The position numbers were made by a program, and so were the translations under genes. The notes beneath the pieces were generated by a model that saw only the letters and a program-made list of their open reading frames with translations, had not been told where the DNA came from and did no database searches. Shown piece after piece: positions 35,101-48,815 of a stretch of DNA of 64,000 nucleotides (positions are counted from its first letter, which is position 1; each line of letters opens with the position of its first letter). Source of the DNA: Brachypodius melanocephalos (Eukaryota; Chordata; Aves; Passeriformes; Pycnonotidae); the NCBI GenBank assembly GCA_013398615.1, contig VZSR01003807.1:16446237-16510236 (forward strand), in the 5' to 3' direction.

Positions 35101-38100
35101 ATAGTGGGAATGGCAGCTATGGAGAGGTGCCCCACTGGGAGGGGGAGAAAGGGGTGTTGCTCTCAGGGGTCGGTGACTGTCTGAAGAAGATGGTGACCCT
35201 CTGTCTCATCAGACAAGACTGCTCTGGAGCAAGGTGTCCTGGCCATGGGAAGATGGACAGGAACAGAGGAGCATGAGGAGAGATTGCTTTTGTCCTTTGA
35301 GACCAGTTGCTCCCTGTCAAAGTTCCCTAAGTCACCTCTCTGCCCTGCCTCAGTCTGTGACAGTCCCCTTTGACTCTTCTGCTACCCCTGGGTTTGGCCC
35401 AACCCCTTCACAAATCCTGTTTGATCCTTGAGGTGGCAAAATGCCATTAACCAGAGGACTGGGTTCTCTAGACCCAACTCTAATAGAATGAAAGGTGGTA
35501 TAACACCATGAGAACTGATTTTTCTGAATTTCTGACAGCCTTGCTCCTTGCACATCACCATGCAGCTGTTAGGATCACTGGTGTGAATGTGATCTAATGA
35601 GAGGCAGGCAATTACAGAATTCCCCCAACTACACCATGCCAGGAGACTTCACCTTCAGAGTCATTATGAACAATACTCTTGGATTTTCCATATGGTCCTC
35701 AGCTAAATCATCATTCTAGAACTTCTGTGAAATAAGTAAACACACCTGTATCTCCTAGCATCATAAAATGCTCTTTATATAACAGAAATCTTTGAATCAA
35801 ACACAAAACACTAATTAAAAAGAACAATAAAACAGTTAATATTGATCTAGGAAAATAGTAATTGGGATTGTAATCAACCCAAACTAAGCAACAGATTTAA
35901 GGAAAGGCTTCTTGACTCTGGGTTTGAATATTTTTTTCCCAAATGCAAAAGGAGTTCAAATACACTTTGCAAGCTTGAATCTCTGGGGAGTTTAGTATGA
36001 TAAGCACACAGCTGTGATGCAGTTTGTCAGTGTTTGTTTACACAATTGTTATTAGACTGGATATTTGTGTTTCTAAAAGAGCTTTCTTTTCAGCAGGAAA
36101 TGAAGCTATTTCTTCTGCTCAAATTGCTTTAAAAACAGTCCTTTTGTAGCTGAGAAATGGCACACTGGTCTGTGAGACTTTGTGCTCAAGCCTGATGCCT
36201 CTGACATCCAAGGTGCTTGGAAGGGATGTGCTGCTCCAGTAGAGGAGGGGGTATCCAACACTGCTTGTCATGGCAGGTGCTCCAAAGTCTTCCCTTCAGG
36301 ACAAGCTAAGAGTTCTTGCTCTCAACTTTCATTTCCATTTCTTAGCCTGTGTTGTAAATGCTCGGGTTTTGAAATCTTGTAATTTGGTTTTGTGAACATT
36401 TGGGGATCTGTCCACACTTCTGCGAGATGATGAAATGTACTGAGGACACAAATCCACTTGCAGCTACAAATGAGGTAATACAAACACAATGAACACAGTT
36501 TCTCAGGATCTTCAAGAGTAAAGAAAACCATCAAGGAGCAATGGCAGGAAGATGTCACTAGTTGAGTTCAAAGGGAACACACAGACCCAACATTCAACCT
36601 CTGGTAGAGAATTCAGACTGAACACTACCAACCCATCATGAATGCAGACAGCCCTGCTTCACTCTAACCCCAGGACTGCTGAAATTTCAGTGGCACTAGC
36701 TAGAAATACACTAAGAGAGGCTGGTCAGGGGAGTGGACACTAGCTAGCAGGCAAGTTTGAATCCAAACACATGCCACATGAAATAAGAAATAGAGAGCAA
36801 AGTTTTCAGTTTGAGTCTTCACATGATAATTGCCTGTCTGTGGTGCCCAGTGGGCTTTGGTTCTTCCCTCCCTGCTGCACTCAGTGCCTTCACAATGGCC
36901 TCCAGGGTAAGAAATGAGGCAGAGGGTGGACATCAGTGGTGGAAGAAGTAATGAGACAGTGACAGTCACCACCAGATATCCTGTTTGGAGCAGTGGTAGG
37001 GGAGAAGAAGCTGCCCACGTGCTTCAGTGAGATGTGACCCTTGAGCACCATAGGGTTGGTCAGCTCTTGAACAAGCATCTTTTGAAGTGAAATATCCATG
37101 GGAAAACTGAGCCACTTTGCAGCTAAGGGAGTGGGTGGAATGAGATCATTGAACTTGGCACTTTGTACGGATGAAAGATGAACCCAGCACGGGGACACTG
37201 CTGAGCCAGAGCGGGTCCACTTTGACTTGGGAGGAATCGGCTGAGTGGAGGCAGGGGAACTCCCTGTGGAAGAGCCATTCTCGGTGGACTGAAACCAAGG
37301 CATGAATTCAAGCAAGTGAAGTGACTGCTGAGGCTCAGCCTGTTAATCAGATCAAGACAAAACCAAGGATAAAGTGTTGGCAGCATGCACAGAAGGAGCC
37401 ACAGCATGTCCCTGTGTGTGTGTACATGGGGGCAGTGGGTGTGCAGGGGGGGTCCTGCAGGTGATGGCCAAACCTGACCTGCATGGCCAGCCATGCCCAC
37501 AGCACTGGGCCCACTCTGCTTTCCCCACACTGAGGCTGCAGAGCCAGCAGCACAGGCAGTTTTTACAATGCACAGGCTGTTCTCAAGGGAGGCATTTTGG
37601 ACTGAGTGACCTTGTAAAACACATGTCCTGACTCTCCTATGGAGCAAGCTGCCCATTCAGTACAAGAGATTACTGATAATTTCTGAATCACTGGGCTGCT
37701 CCCATAAACACAAGAGTAAGTGGATTGTGAGTGTACCAGGAAATTGTGAGCCTAAATTGTCATTAAATTGTCGCTCTGAGTCCTTAAGGTTGAAAGTGGG
37801 TGGGCAGGGTGGTTAGTCATACCTGTGGAGACCACCCAGGCGGATGTCTGTTCTTAGATAGAGACTCGTGCAACAAAGTATGTAAAACACAATGTGTGTA
37901 AAGCACTTACATAACACACAATGTACGTAATCCTGTCGGGCCAGGTCATAGCTATATCACAGCAATGTTAATATTTAACTGCATCTGCCCCCCGGTTAGA
38001 GCAGAAGATGCTGTGATACAGCTTTCCCTCCTAATTTCAGGGTGTGTTTCCTCTGCAACCTGCAGCAGAGTTGTCCCATACCAGTGACACCAGTGCTGGT

Positions 38101-39404
38101 TCCCAGTTGAGAGCATTCAAAATTAGCCTGGAGCCCAACTACTGTTTCCTTTGAATGAGTGCACATGACACAGGATCTATGCCAGTTGTGCTTTTACATC
38201 AGTTTTAAGGCCGGCCCCAGCATGACAGGTTGTACCCAACCCACAGATAGAGAGGGATCTCAGCTGGCACAGATAGTGTTAGATCCCTTCAATACTTTCT
38301 GGCTAAACCATGATCAGCTGAGCACGTTCATGCAGCATTTTTACCCAGCACTAGAAGCCTTACAGCCACGCTGACCAGAGACCCTCTGCCTGATATTGCT
38401 GCTGGTAGTGCATGGACAATCCTGTGCACCAGGCACTTCTGCTGTGGGATATGTGTGGCTTCACTCGTTTTCTTGAATGCCACAGGCCAAAGAGAGTAGC
38501 AGATAGAAATACAGCCATTAAGGACAATACCCAGCAGCAGTCTCAGTGAGTTTGGGACAGCAGAGCTCAGCAGAGACTCCTCTGCCAGCATGGATTAGTT
38601 TGTGGTGGGTCACACACAGGTGCTCTGCTGGGCTGGTCAGAGCCATTCCCAGTGCAAAATAAATCTGACAGCTACTGAACAGGGAGAAATACACTGCAGA
38701 CTCCTAAATTCTGGCCTTATCAAGAACATCCTGTAACACCTACGTGCGCTCTGAGATAATTAAAGGTGGCAATGGTTAAGAGGAAAGCTTTCAAGTAAGT
38801 GATGTGATAGCATGCAACAACGTTGTTTAAGCTTCAGTTTGCACTGTGGTTTTCTTGTAGTTCCCAGGAACAGTGAAATCTATGAAAAAATAGAAAGAAA
38901 TATTAAGAATATTAAAAAATAGCCCCTAGGTCTGCTAAATGAAACTCCTGTATAGCAAGTGAGAAGCTGAAACCTGTCTGAAAATTTTCAGAAGCTCCAA
39001 AGGAATGACCCCAGGTTTTCTAAGCAGGCACCAGGAGGGATCAGAGACAGAGGCTGAATGAGAGGGTGCAGGAATGCCATGTCCCTGTAGATGACACATG
39101 GAGGTGGTGGCAGTATTAACTCTGCTTTAACAGTCAGCTGTGCTGAGTTTCAATATTATTTGTCTGTACTTGAAAGTGACAGCCACTGGATGAGCAATTG
39201 TGCTTCCCCTCATTTCTGTGACCTCCTTAGTCGCCTCCTGCTATTTGGCAGTCCTTTACTTTCTTTTTTTATTCACACACAGAATAGTCTCTGACAAAAA
39301 GAAAGCAGAGATACACTCAGAGAAACCCAGATTGCCTTTCCAGGGTGATGGCTTAGCACAGGTAACACAGTCTGCTGTTGCTTGGAGCTTTGCAAGGAAA
39401 AAGA
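29193..39404. other. Intergenic region upstream of the relic
   Basis: About 10 kb in which I see no gene, RNA gene or clear mobile element. The stretch just above 29192 would be the former promoter of the relic, but it shares nothing with the sequence upstream of SLC22A1. Confidence 0.55.
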
Positions 39405-39755
39405 AACACAGAACCATCACAGTTTGATTGAGATTGAAAGATACTTCTGAAAACCGCCTGCTCCAGCCCCACCTGCTAAAGCAGGACCACCCTGAATAGG
39501 TTGCCCTGGATCACTCCCAGATGGCTGTTGAGTATCTCCAGGAATGGAGACTCCACAACCTCTCTGGGCCACTTGTTGCAGTGCTCAGTCACCCTCATGC
39601 TAGAAAGATATACCCTGGTGTTCAAAGGGAACATGCTGTGGTTCAGCCTGTGCCCACTGCCTCTTAAAACATGCTTCTTAAGAATGTGCTTTAATCCTCT
39701 CCTGGCAAAAATTCTGCAATCTCTGTACACACAAGTCTGGACATAGCCTTACTCA
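39405..39755 (-). mobile_element. CR1 LINE fragment (minus orientation)
   Basis: The + strand shows the usual reverse-strand CR1 landmarks: GAGACTCCACAACCTCTCTG, TTGCAGTGCTCAGTCACCCT, then CAGCCTGTGCCCACTGCCTC and CTGGACATAGCC. About 350 bp, degraded, with no open frame of note. Confidence 0.82.
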
Positions 39756-42628
39756 ATGAATCTCCAGAAAGTTTTGGCACAGTATGACCTACCAGGAATC
39801 ACAGCTGGGACTGTGGTTGCAGGGCCTGAGGCCTCCTCGTGTTGGTCACAGGGCTAGAGTTTCCTCCTGGATTGTTGGCTTTATGGAACAGGAGAGCAAT
39901 GGGAGGAGGGATTTCTCATATTGTACACAGAGGTTTTCAAGTTTCTGGTTTTATCCAGGAGCAAACAGGACTTTCCTGAAAGATTCATTCTCAGAGGAAG
40001 CAAAATTGAAGCGGAGTAGAAAAATATAAGAACAAAACATTATGTGATGGGAAAACAAAGAGAGAAACTTCCCTGGATATAGAAAAGTCAGTGAAGGATT
40101 GGCTGGGAACACCTTGGGTTTCCAGAAGATAAACAAGGATCTTCCTTGTTGAAAGTTGACAAATTGCCTTGCAGTGCCACCTGTCTGAATGTGAATGGAA
40201 GAATGTGAATGAGGCATTCCTGGTACTTTAGTATAAATTGCCGTTTTGGTCATGCTGCTGAAAGGAAGAAGAACGGTTTTCAAGCAGAAGGAGGCTGGTG
40301 AAGTTGCCTTGAAACCTCCCCCATGCTGGGATGAAGGGAGAGTGACAGCCAGGACCTGCCAAGCACGAGGTGTGTGACAGCCAGCCTTCCTCAGGTGCAG
40401 AAACTGCTGCAAGATGTGTATCACCCTGCATCCCTGCTCTGCCACCCTGTGCTGGATGGGCTGTGGGTCTGGGATAGGCTCTGCTCCCCCTCATCCCATG
40501 GGAAGGTGGTGAGGTCTGCAGATCAGCAGAGGATGAGGTCCATGCTGGTGCCTGCTTGCTATGCAGCGACAAAAACATCTCCTTGGCTCTGCTGGCCCAG
40601 GAGCAGTTTGCTGTTGTAACACAGGGCTGGAGGAGGACAGTAATTTGAGGGGTCAGGAGGGTGCCAGCTGCTGTACTGATACATATATGGAAATTATACG
40701 GTAACGTTGCTCTTTTCATTTATTAAACAAATCCAAAGCAAATCCTTTTTGCTTTTCTTCAGCTATCCTTTTGCTAAAAATACCATATGAACTAATCCTC
40801 TAAATAATATTTTCATAAAGTTCATCTGTGAATCAGTCTCCTAAATCTAAGTTTCAAGGAGCTGGCAGTTAGTCCAGGAACTTCTTGTTTACTGAAATTG
40901 GTCCATTCCTCATCTCCTCTTCCAAGTGCAGAGGAGCAGATGTGTGGGACTGGAAACTGGCTTCCCTGAAGGATGCATGGTGGGCCTGCACCCAAGGAAT
41001 GCTACCCACCCTGGCAGCAAATGGCAGCATCTCAGACTTTACAAGACCTCCCACTTTCCCCTTTCCACCGCAGCTGGCCAGCACAGAGCTGGGGGAGCGA
41101 TGGTGCCATCCCTTGTCTGTGGCTGATAATGTCCCTTCATCATCCAGCAGCCTCAGCTCTTGGCTGCTCCATGTCTGCAAGGGCTGAGTCAAGGGTTGCA
41201 CTCCTGCTGAGACAGCTGCCAGTGGGAGCAACCTCGCAGCAGGAGGAACAGTCTTTGGCAGACGATGCCTTGCAGTTCCTGGTGCCCAGGGCTTCCCGCC
41301 TGCTGCATCGTGGTGACACCGCCAGGGACCACCTCCCCCAGTGTCCTGATCACTGCACTCTCCTCACATGGGGTCCTCTGTCAAGGCCTGGGTTTGGTGA
41401 CTGAAAGCTCAGCCTAGAAATACAGAATTAATCTCAGGGACTTCCTCTGCCACCTGCATCGTTTTACCTGGGCCAGCTCCCCGTGATGCAGGTGTTACAC
41501 TTTCCATCCAGTCACTGCACGGCAAAATGGGTACAGCTGCTGCACCCTTTTCAGATACACTCAGCTTGAGTGGCCTTTGGTTCAGTTCATCTATTTGCTC
41601 AGGATTTGGGGAACCTTAGACCAATGTAAACAATTTATTAATTTTTAAATTTCTTGAATAATTTTTGCTTTGCGCCTCCACATCAGATATTTACATCTTT
41701 ATGGGTTTTATTCTTAAATGCACTCAGATGCACTCAGGAACATTTGCTAGGGAAGGGAAAATACAATAAATCCTGTGTAATAAATACACTGACATTTAAA
41801 ATCAAATAAACATTAAAACAACTGAGTAACTGAAGTACCCTGTGGTTGAGCCACATACCCAAAAATGTCCATTTTAAGTAGTGTGCTAAGAGCTGGATCA
41901 TGAACAGAGGGCATGTTCATCCAGCTAAGTGGCCTGATGAGAGTAGTCTGGTCCCTCTTCCTATTAATTAAGCGTGCCAATAAAGCAGGAGGTGAGAACC
42001 CAGCTGTGAAGAATTCCTTTGGGTTGGTATTGTGCAGTCAGGACAAAGGACACGATGTTATAGCAGAGATAAACTGCAAAAACAGAGTGAACTATAAATA
42101 GATGGTACTCGCTAAGGGTTTCCAAAAACAATGACAGCGAGAATAGAGAAAGGCACTGAGAAATTACCAGCTTATCCTTCCAGGTTGTCTTGAACTTTCA
42201 CTGATCTATTTGGAGTGTGCTGGGTCTCTGCTGCTGCTCTGAACTCACCCTGATCCTGCAGCTTTTTTCAGTTTCTGCAGAGCTGTTTCTCAGCTCTTTT
42301 TCAATGGGACTAAAAATAATTTTCTATTGTCTTGGAAAGACAGAAACAAGAAATCTGTTGAGATTAGATAATTTTTCACATAAATATGAAACATATATTT
42401 ATTCTCCAGGTGGACTTTGATCAACTAAATGTTAAGGCTCATGGGGTATTTTGAAGCTGAATTCTCTTCTACATCAGATCATACTGTTTCTACCCAAAGC
42501 TGCATAAGATGGAATGTAGTGGTCATGGGGAATTTCTATGTTACTTTCTTCTCATACATATGAATGCTGGCATTTTTGTTAACACTGGCCACTTTAGTGG
42601 TCTTTTACATTCCCAAGAGTTCCCAGAC

Positions 42629-42662
42629 AAAAAAAAAAAAAAAAAAAAAAGGAAAAAAAAAA
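42629..42662. repeat. Poly-A tract
   Basis: Twenty-two A, GG, then ten A. No retroelement body was recognised immediately 5' of it. Confidence 0.95.
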
Positions 42663-44447
42663 GCTTCTTGGGAATACTGAATATAAAAGTAAAACTGAGA
42701 AACAATATGAAAGTAGATAATAGAGTCCAATGTAAAAAACCCTGCAAGGGGTTTCATATGGGGATTTTTTTTTCTCCTTATTAAAAAATGGAATTTCCCC
42801 TTCTGAAATAGCTAGGGAGGTATATAGCTAGAGAGGGGCACTCTCAGAACTCTTCATTGCACTGACACCATCATTGATAAGATTTAAAAGTTTTGTCCTT
42901 ATTCTCATAAAATGCATCTAGAAACTTTAAAGCAAAGTCCTTGTATTAGTATTTAGAAAAGTTGGCATCCAAGATAGTTTTAGTGGAAACTGAGTCATAG
43001 GGGAGGGATGTGCAACAGTGAGGAAATCACAAACAGAACTGATGTGATTTCTTCTGACTTTCCAAGCAGAACTTGAGGCATGTGCAGCTAGAGAGGAAGC
43101 AACCTTGTGTTTTACACCTGTCTGAAAACATGAGAGGGAACATTTTCATTTTATTAAGCCTTTACACCCATCTCTGGAAATATACCTTGTTTGTTCCGTT
43201 GTGTAAAATATCCTCTGGTGAACTTGGCTTGTCTTATCTCATGGCTGAAACCCTTGCTAATTCTGAGTCATTAGCAAGGATCCTGACAAACATGCTGTGG
43301 AATTACAGCTTATTTATCTGAACAGGAAGGTAGAGCCTGGTGTAACCTCTTCACTGCCCTCCAGAGTGACCGGGTGAAAAGAAAAAATCATAAGCGAAGC
43401 CACATATAGACTGTGAAAATGGGTATGTAGGAATTCTTTTTCATCTGTCTGCCTTTCCTTCAGCTGACCTTGAGGAAGCTGGTGAGCCCTTTTGCTTCCT
43501 GAGCCTGTCTCCGATCCTGGGCTGAAATCCTGGCAAGCAGCTGTTCGCACACGTGTGCACAGACACATTTCTGCTGCTTTCCCTCAGTCAGCTGAGGGGC
43601 AGGCTATCATCTGCAAGTACACAAATGTGTGGTACCTGGCATTTTCCAACAGGCAAAGATGGGTGGTATGCACCCACCATGGGGGTGAAACAGCACTGGG
43701 TTTGGGTAATAAAGCATGGGCCCAAAAGTATCCCATCTGCCTTGAGCAGAGACTGCTTCACCCTGAGAAAGCCTCTGCAAGGAAAGGTCTGGGGTGTCAG
43801 GGAGGGAGACCTTGTGGCTGTGGAGGGGATGAGCCTGGGGGAGCCCCAGGGGCTGTTGGCACTCAAAACCCATGAGAACCTCACCTTCTGCACCTTGGCA
43901 GTGGGAGGAGAAGCTGAGGGTGTGAGAATGAGTACATGCTGCAGATTTAGGATTGCTTCCTAAAACCACAGATACAGGCGGTGTTCAAAGTGGTCACTAC
44001 TGGTCTGGTGTTTCCTATCCTGTGAGGAGAGAAACAGGAACCTCTGTGCTACTGCTTTGCTTTTCCTTTCACTCTCCATGATTTTTTTTTCCTCCCTTAT
44101 TTAGATTTTCCCTTCTTTCCCCATGTCTCTATTTTATTATGCTGTTTCAGCTGTTGTCTTAGTAATGAGTACAGATTCCCCTGTTGTTGTATTCTACAGT
44201 TCCAAGTACTACATTTATTTATATTTGTTCCTGGGATAAAGATGGTTAAAATAGCTCACAGTCCATGGAAATACTGAGGGAGGGGAGTATAATGTATTGT
44301 GCATTGCTTTAATGAATTGCCAAAAGGTGGAAACCCCGTTGACTGGAATTGACTTTTCCCATGTCTCAAACTCAGCCTACAGCTCAGTAAGTTGATCTGG
44401 AGGCCTGGGAAAGGACATATTTCATTGAGTACATTTGCCACCTTTTA

Positions 44448-44528
44448 GAAAGAAAAAGAGGAAATCTGGAAGAGGAAGAGGGAGATAAAAGAAGAAGATG
44501 AAAGTGGGTGTGGGAGGAAGAAGAAAGG
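44448..44528. repeat. Polypurine tract
   Basis: Almost uninterrupted A/G over about 80 bp (GGAAGAGGAAGAGGGAG, GAAGAAGATGAAAG, GGAGGAAGAAGAAAGG). Such tracts can adopt triplex structure; nothing functional is shown. Confidence 0.8.
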
Positions 44529-46589
44529 CTAATAAAGTGAAGGGAAAAAGGCCAACAGCAACAAAAGCCAAAATACAGGAACTGTCAGAGAAAAAGCTAC
44601 ATGTAATTTAGTGTCCTGACCCAGAATGTAATTGTACCATGTGTGGGAGAGGGCAGCCTCAGCATCTCTAACTGCCCTATAAAGTGGTCTCACTGTGATC
44701 CTAGAAACTCCACTATTTATTTAATCTCCAAAACTGAGCCTTTCTAATTCTTGCCATCTTCTGCTGTGAACCAAGCCTTGCCATTAACATCTGTGCAATG
44801 TCCTTTGAGCTGCCACTGCCTGGTTCCCTGTTGCAGTCTCTACTGTGGGGTCTCCAGTGAGCAGAGGCTCAAGTAGTCCCCAAATGCAAGGCTATGGAGA
44901 TCCCCATCCCTTCTCCTGGCATGGAGAGTGGAAGGAAAGGCTGCTGTAGGCAGCCTCCCGGCCCTAGGTGTGAAGCTGTCTGGTTTGCTCCCTTGCTGCT
45001 TAGGGCTGTCTAGTCTTAGCAGTTTTATCTGGGGGAGAAGTATTTGGTGTAATATGATGCTGCTTTAAGTGAGATAACAAGCAGGGGGGGATGATTGCTG
45101 CCCAAGCTTGTTCACAGGCACTCTTTTACTCAGCAAGAGCCATGTGAATGTACGGATCTCAAACCTAGGTCGTGGTTCTCTGCAGAACTTTATCATGGAA
45201 TTGCATAACTTTATCAGTGCTGTTATGTAGGATGGTGCCCTCAAGTGCCTGTGGACTGGGTGATGTCACTGCCTCACTGCTGACAGTTTTCCAAGAAGGA
45301 CTTTGAGGTTTTTAAGTGATTATCTCATGCACTGGCAGAGGTTATTCAGGGTGTTGCAGTAAAGTTTTAACTTTCCAGGATTCAGTCAGAGTGGGTATTG
45401 ATCAAAATGTCTCATGCTGTCATCCAAGCATGTATAAATGGTAGTCTAGTGCTACATGTGTACAGGAAGTGTACATGCCTTCCTCTCTAGACTACATAGT
45501 TGTCATTCTGTGTCCAAAATAGCTGTGACATTTGGGCTGCTAAACAGAGCTCCAAATGAAGATGCCTGTAATTGTAATTTAGTTGTACTTCTATATCTCT
45601 ATTTTCTCTGCTCTCCTTTCATCACCACTTCTGCATCTGCTCTTTCCCTAGCTTTCTCCCTTTACATCCTTCCCCCTCCTCTTTCTGTTCTCTGCATCTA
45701 TTTTTACTGCTTCTGCTCTTCTCATCAGTCAACATCTTCCTTGGCTTTTCCCAACAAAGAGCATCTTTTTTACTGTATGAATAGGATAGAATGTTTGAAA
45801 TTATGACCCAGAGATTTGTTCCCAAAAATTTAAAGACATTCTTTCATGAGGTTACAGTTACTGGCTTTGTGTACAATCCCATCATCTTCCCGTCCTTAGA
45901 TGTGCTCAACTCTCCCAGCACACGAAGCTGAAGTTCCAGGAAAAGAATGCAGAAGCCAGGAATTGCTTGCTGTAGAATAAATGCACTAATGCACACTCTC
46001 ATGCATCTGTCATCATGATATTTTAGATTTCTTTGACAAACTGGAGCCTTGCAGTACACTGATATGGTGGCAAATACTGATATACTGTTTTTGGACAGAG
46101 AACTAAAAACACAGGTTAACACTGAGAAACCAAGGCTGCCACAACATCATGTATGCCAGGTGGAGGGAATGATTTTACTGAATGAATCCTTGCCTCTGTG
46201 ACCAGCAGTGTAGCTGCAGGGAATGTTGGGGAGCACCTCAGATGCCCTCTGCCTTAACCTTAGCACTGGTCTCTCTTTCTGGCTTCTGGTCTGACAGACT
46301 GTGATGCATGTGCTGTCCATGACCAGAGCGTAATGGACAAGGATGTGTGAAATTTTGACAATGGGCTACTAGACCATGCTTTCTTTTAGGGAAGAAAGAA
46401 ACTGCAGAAGCAAGGTTGCAACAGGGGACTGAATTCTCCCTCAACTGAATCTGGTCTGGCTCCACTGATGAGCAAAGACGTGGCACAGTAATAACACCAA
46501 TGGGTTTCTGAAACAGGAGGAATGCTGGGCATAGCCACGTTGGTGCAGGGTATTCAAGGGGCTAATCCTCACGATTCTGAGTTGAGCTA

Positions 46590-46695
46590 ATATTCTCTAG
46601 TGTAATAGTGGAAGGTGTCCCTGCTCATGGCAGCAGGGTTGGAACAAGATGATCTCCAACGTAACTTCAAATCCAAATCTTTCTATGATTCTATG
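46590..46695 (+). mobile_element. CR1 LINE 3'-terminal fragment (+ orientation)
   Basis: Contains GGTTGGAACAAGATGATCTC and ends with TTTCTATGATTCTATGG, the octamer-repeat terminus typical of CR1. Confidence 0.82.
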
Positions 46696-47940
46696 GTGAT
46701 ATTCAACAGGGACAAAATCAGTATTTTTTGTTGGAGTAAGGCTTGAGAAGCAGTGGGTGTTCAATACACCCTTGGCTGGATCTGTGAGAGCAGCACACAG
46801 TCTGACTATCAGGTTCTATCCCTATTTCTTGTCTTCATGGTATTCCCTACATGAAAATCTCCTCCCCAGTCACTGGAAGCTGTTGGAATAAACATTATCA
46901 TCTTTGACATCTCAGCATGATTGACTTCCCAGTTAGCCCTGCTGGGATAAAAAAAAATAAAACAAAATTCTCTTGTTTGAAACCAGCCATCAGAGTTCCT
47001 CATCTCCACCTGGATGCAAAGGTGATACATTCATGGCCTCCTCGCTTGAATATTACAAAGTAGCATAATCAGGCATCAAACCAAATTTCCTCAAAAGCAT
47101 ATTCTGATGCAAGCACAGGAGTGCACCCACCTAGAAATCTGCATCTTTGCTGAGCTCACACCACAGCATCAGGTTTCATGCCAAATAACCTGTATAGTAA
47201 TCAAAGCATTCTTTGATTTGCACCTGTTTTTAAGAACCATAGACACCCATAGTCAAGGCTGTAGGTAACCAAAGACAAGGAATTGCAGGAGACATCTTTG
47301 ATAGATGCTGTCTGTCTTTGATAGATGCTCCTTCTCCCAAGAGAATACAGTTGCCATGGACCTCATGATCCTGAGGTTCAAGAAATCCCACTATTGAAGC
47401 TCTGATTTGATTCATAGTGTTCTGCACAAAATATGCTCACATGCACACAAAATGCGCTCACATGCACACAAAATGCACCCTGGTCCTGGCTCCCTCTTCC
47501 CTTCTCCCCCTTCTTCAAACTGCTGAGTAGAAAAGTGACATAACTTGTTTTTATATTCATTTTTGAGAAAGAAATACTGTCATTTCTCTTTTAAATATTT
47601 GATTTTGTGGTACTAAATTTAACAAGGTCATATAAAAGCTTTGTTGAATAGGTAGATCAAACTTTGAGAAAAAAACTTGGATTTTGGTCTGTTGCAGTTT
47701 GTGACCCTGACTTTATTTATGCAAGGTCCGTGCAAGTTAGGTTTGTACGGATGCTGAAGTAGTGCCTTGGAGAAGTAATTAAACTTTGCCAGAGTATTAA
47801 TTTGTATTTGTGGAAGGAAAGACTACAGGTCTTTTGAAACAACTTTCTTTCTGCCTCTGCCGTCCTGCAGAGTGCCTGCATCACTCACTGATGCTTTGGC
47901 TACAGCTCCTGTGCGCTTTCCCATTTAAGTCTGCTTTACC
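46696..47940. other. Intergenic region upstream of SLC22A3
   Basis: No gene supported. It holds two short tandem duplications, at about 47290-47330 (CTTTGATAGATGCT twice) and 47428-47476 (a 20-21 bp unit with CTCACATGCACACAAAATGC), and TATAAAAG at 47631. Confidence 0.55.
47428..47476. repeat. Short tandem duplication, 20-21 bp unit
   Basis: GCTCACATGCACACAAAATG occurs twice in tandem, with a partial third unit. Confidence 0.8.
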
Positions 47941-47949
47941 CTCGCACCT

Positions 47950-48401
47950 ATTAATTTATGGCAGCCGCTGCGCAGGGGAGCTGGCCTTTGCCCGTCCCGA
48001 AGGAGTTAAGTGGGTTTATTACATAAGCCATTTAACATTCGGGATGAATAGGAAATGCCCGCCCCTCCTCTCCTACAATCTGTGTTGGCCTCAGCCCGCA
48101 GTGCTGCCCGGCTGCGTGTGAGCGCGGTGCCGCCTGTCCTGCCCGAGCCTCCCGGTGTGTGCCCGGCTGTGCTGGGGGTGTGCCTGCATGTCCGCCCGCA
48201 GCCGTGCCCCGCCACCGCTCCGCTCATGCCTCCGAGCCTGTCTGTCTGTCTGTCCGTGTGTCCGTGTGTGCACATGAGAAGAGAGGAGCGAGCGGAGGCG
48301 AGACCGTCACGCTCGTAGGAAGCGCCGGCAGCCGATGCGGAGTGTGAACGAAAGCTCTGCCATCTCTCGGGCTGCTGCGAGTGGACAGACCACCTCACAT
48401 A
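47950..48401 (+). promoter_or_regulatory. SLC22A3: CpG-rich promoter / 5'UTR region of SLC22A3
   Basis: Abrupt rise in G+C and CpG density compared with the AT-rich upstream DNA, continuing into exon 1. There is an Sp1-type GCCCGCCCC near 48057 and a TGTC/TGTG microsatellite at about 48238-48272. No TATA box lies close to the start codon, which suggests a dispersed CpG-island promoter. The transcription start is not determined. Confidence 0.7.
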
Positions 48402-48815
48402 ATGCCATCTTTCGATGAAGTTTTGAAGGAGGCTGGGGAATTTGGAAGATTTCAAAAGAGGGTCTTTTTCCTCCTTAGCCAGACAGGCATCACTTTTTCT
48501 TCCCTGTTCGCCAGCGTAGTTTTCCTTGGGCGAGCACCCGACAACTTCTGGTGCAGGATCCCTGGGGCAGCTGAATTAAGTGACCGATGCGGCTGGACAC
48601 TGGAAGAGGAACGAAACTTCACGGTACTGCCCCTGCACCTGCGGAACGAGTCTGTCAGCGGGGAGTGCGAGCGGCTGGATGTCACTTGGGACCCCTCCGG
48701 CAGCTGCAGCAGCCCGAGCTCCCGCTATGGCAATGACAGCACGGGCAGCCTGCCACTCACCCCTTGCCGCGGTACCTGGGTCTATGAACAGCCCCACTCA
48801 TCCATTGTCAGCGAG
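48402..48815 (+). CDS. SLC22A3: SLC22A3 exon 1 (coding part), residues 1-138
   Basis: Start chosen at ATG 48402 because MPSFDE is the conserved OCT3 N-terminus; the in-frame upstream codons begin with GTG. Donor gtaagg at 48816. Encodes TM1 and the glycosylated loop to YEQPHSSIVSE. Confidence 0.95.

Larger units (their letters stand above)
39756..46589. other. Intergenic region with low-complexity tracts
   Basis: No gene supported. It contains a poly-A tract at 42629-42662, a purine-rich run at 44448-44528 and a pyrimidine-rich run at about 45594-45745. Confidence 0.55.

Noticed and set aside
34746..35276. Plus-strand frame of 176 codons in the intergenic region
   Set aside because: Overlapping open frames on both strands and no recognisable protein features; a stop-poor GC-rich stretch explains it.
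37123..37656. Minus-strand frame of 177 codons
   Set aside because: No start context, domain, splice structure or familiar motif; low-complexity Pro/His/Leu composition suggests chance.
47631..47638. TATAAAAG as the SLC22A3 TATA box
   Set aside because: It lies about 770 bp before the start codon and outside the CpG-rich block, with no supporting start site.
48381..48401. Upstream in-frame GTG as the SLC22A3 start
   Set aside because: The ATG at 48402 gives the conserved OCT3 N-terminus MPSFDE.
48006..48455. Minus-strand frame across the SLC22A3 promoter
   Set aside because: Antisense of a CpG island and of the first coding bases of SLC22A3; no protein signature.
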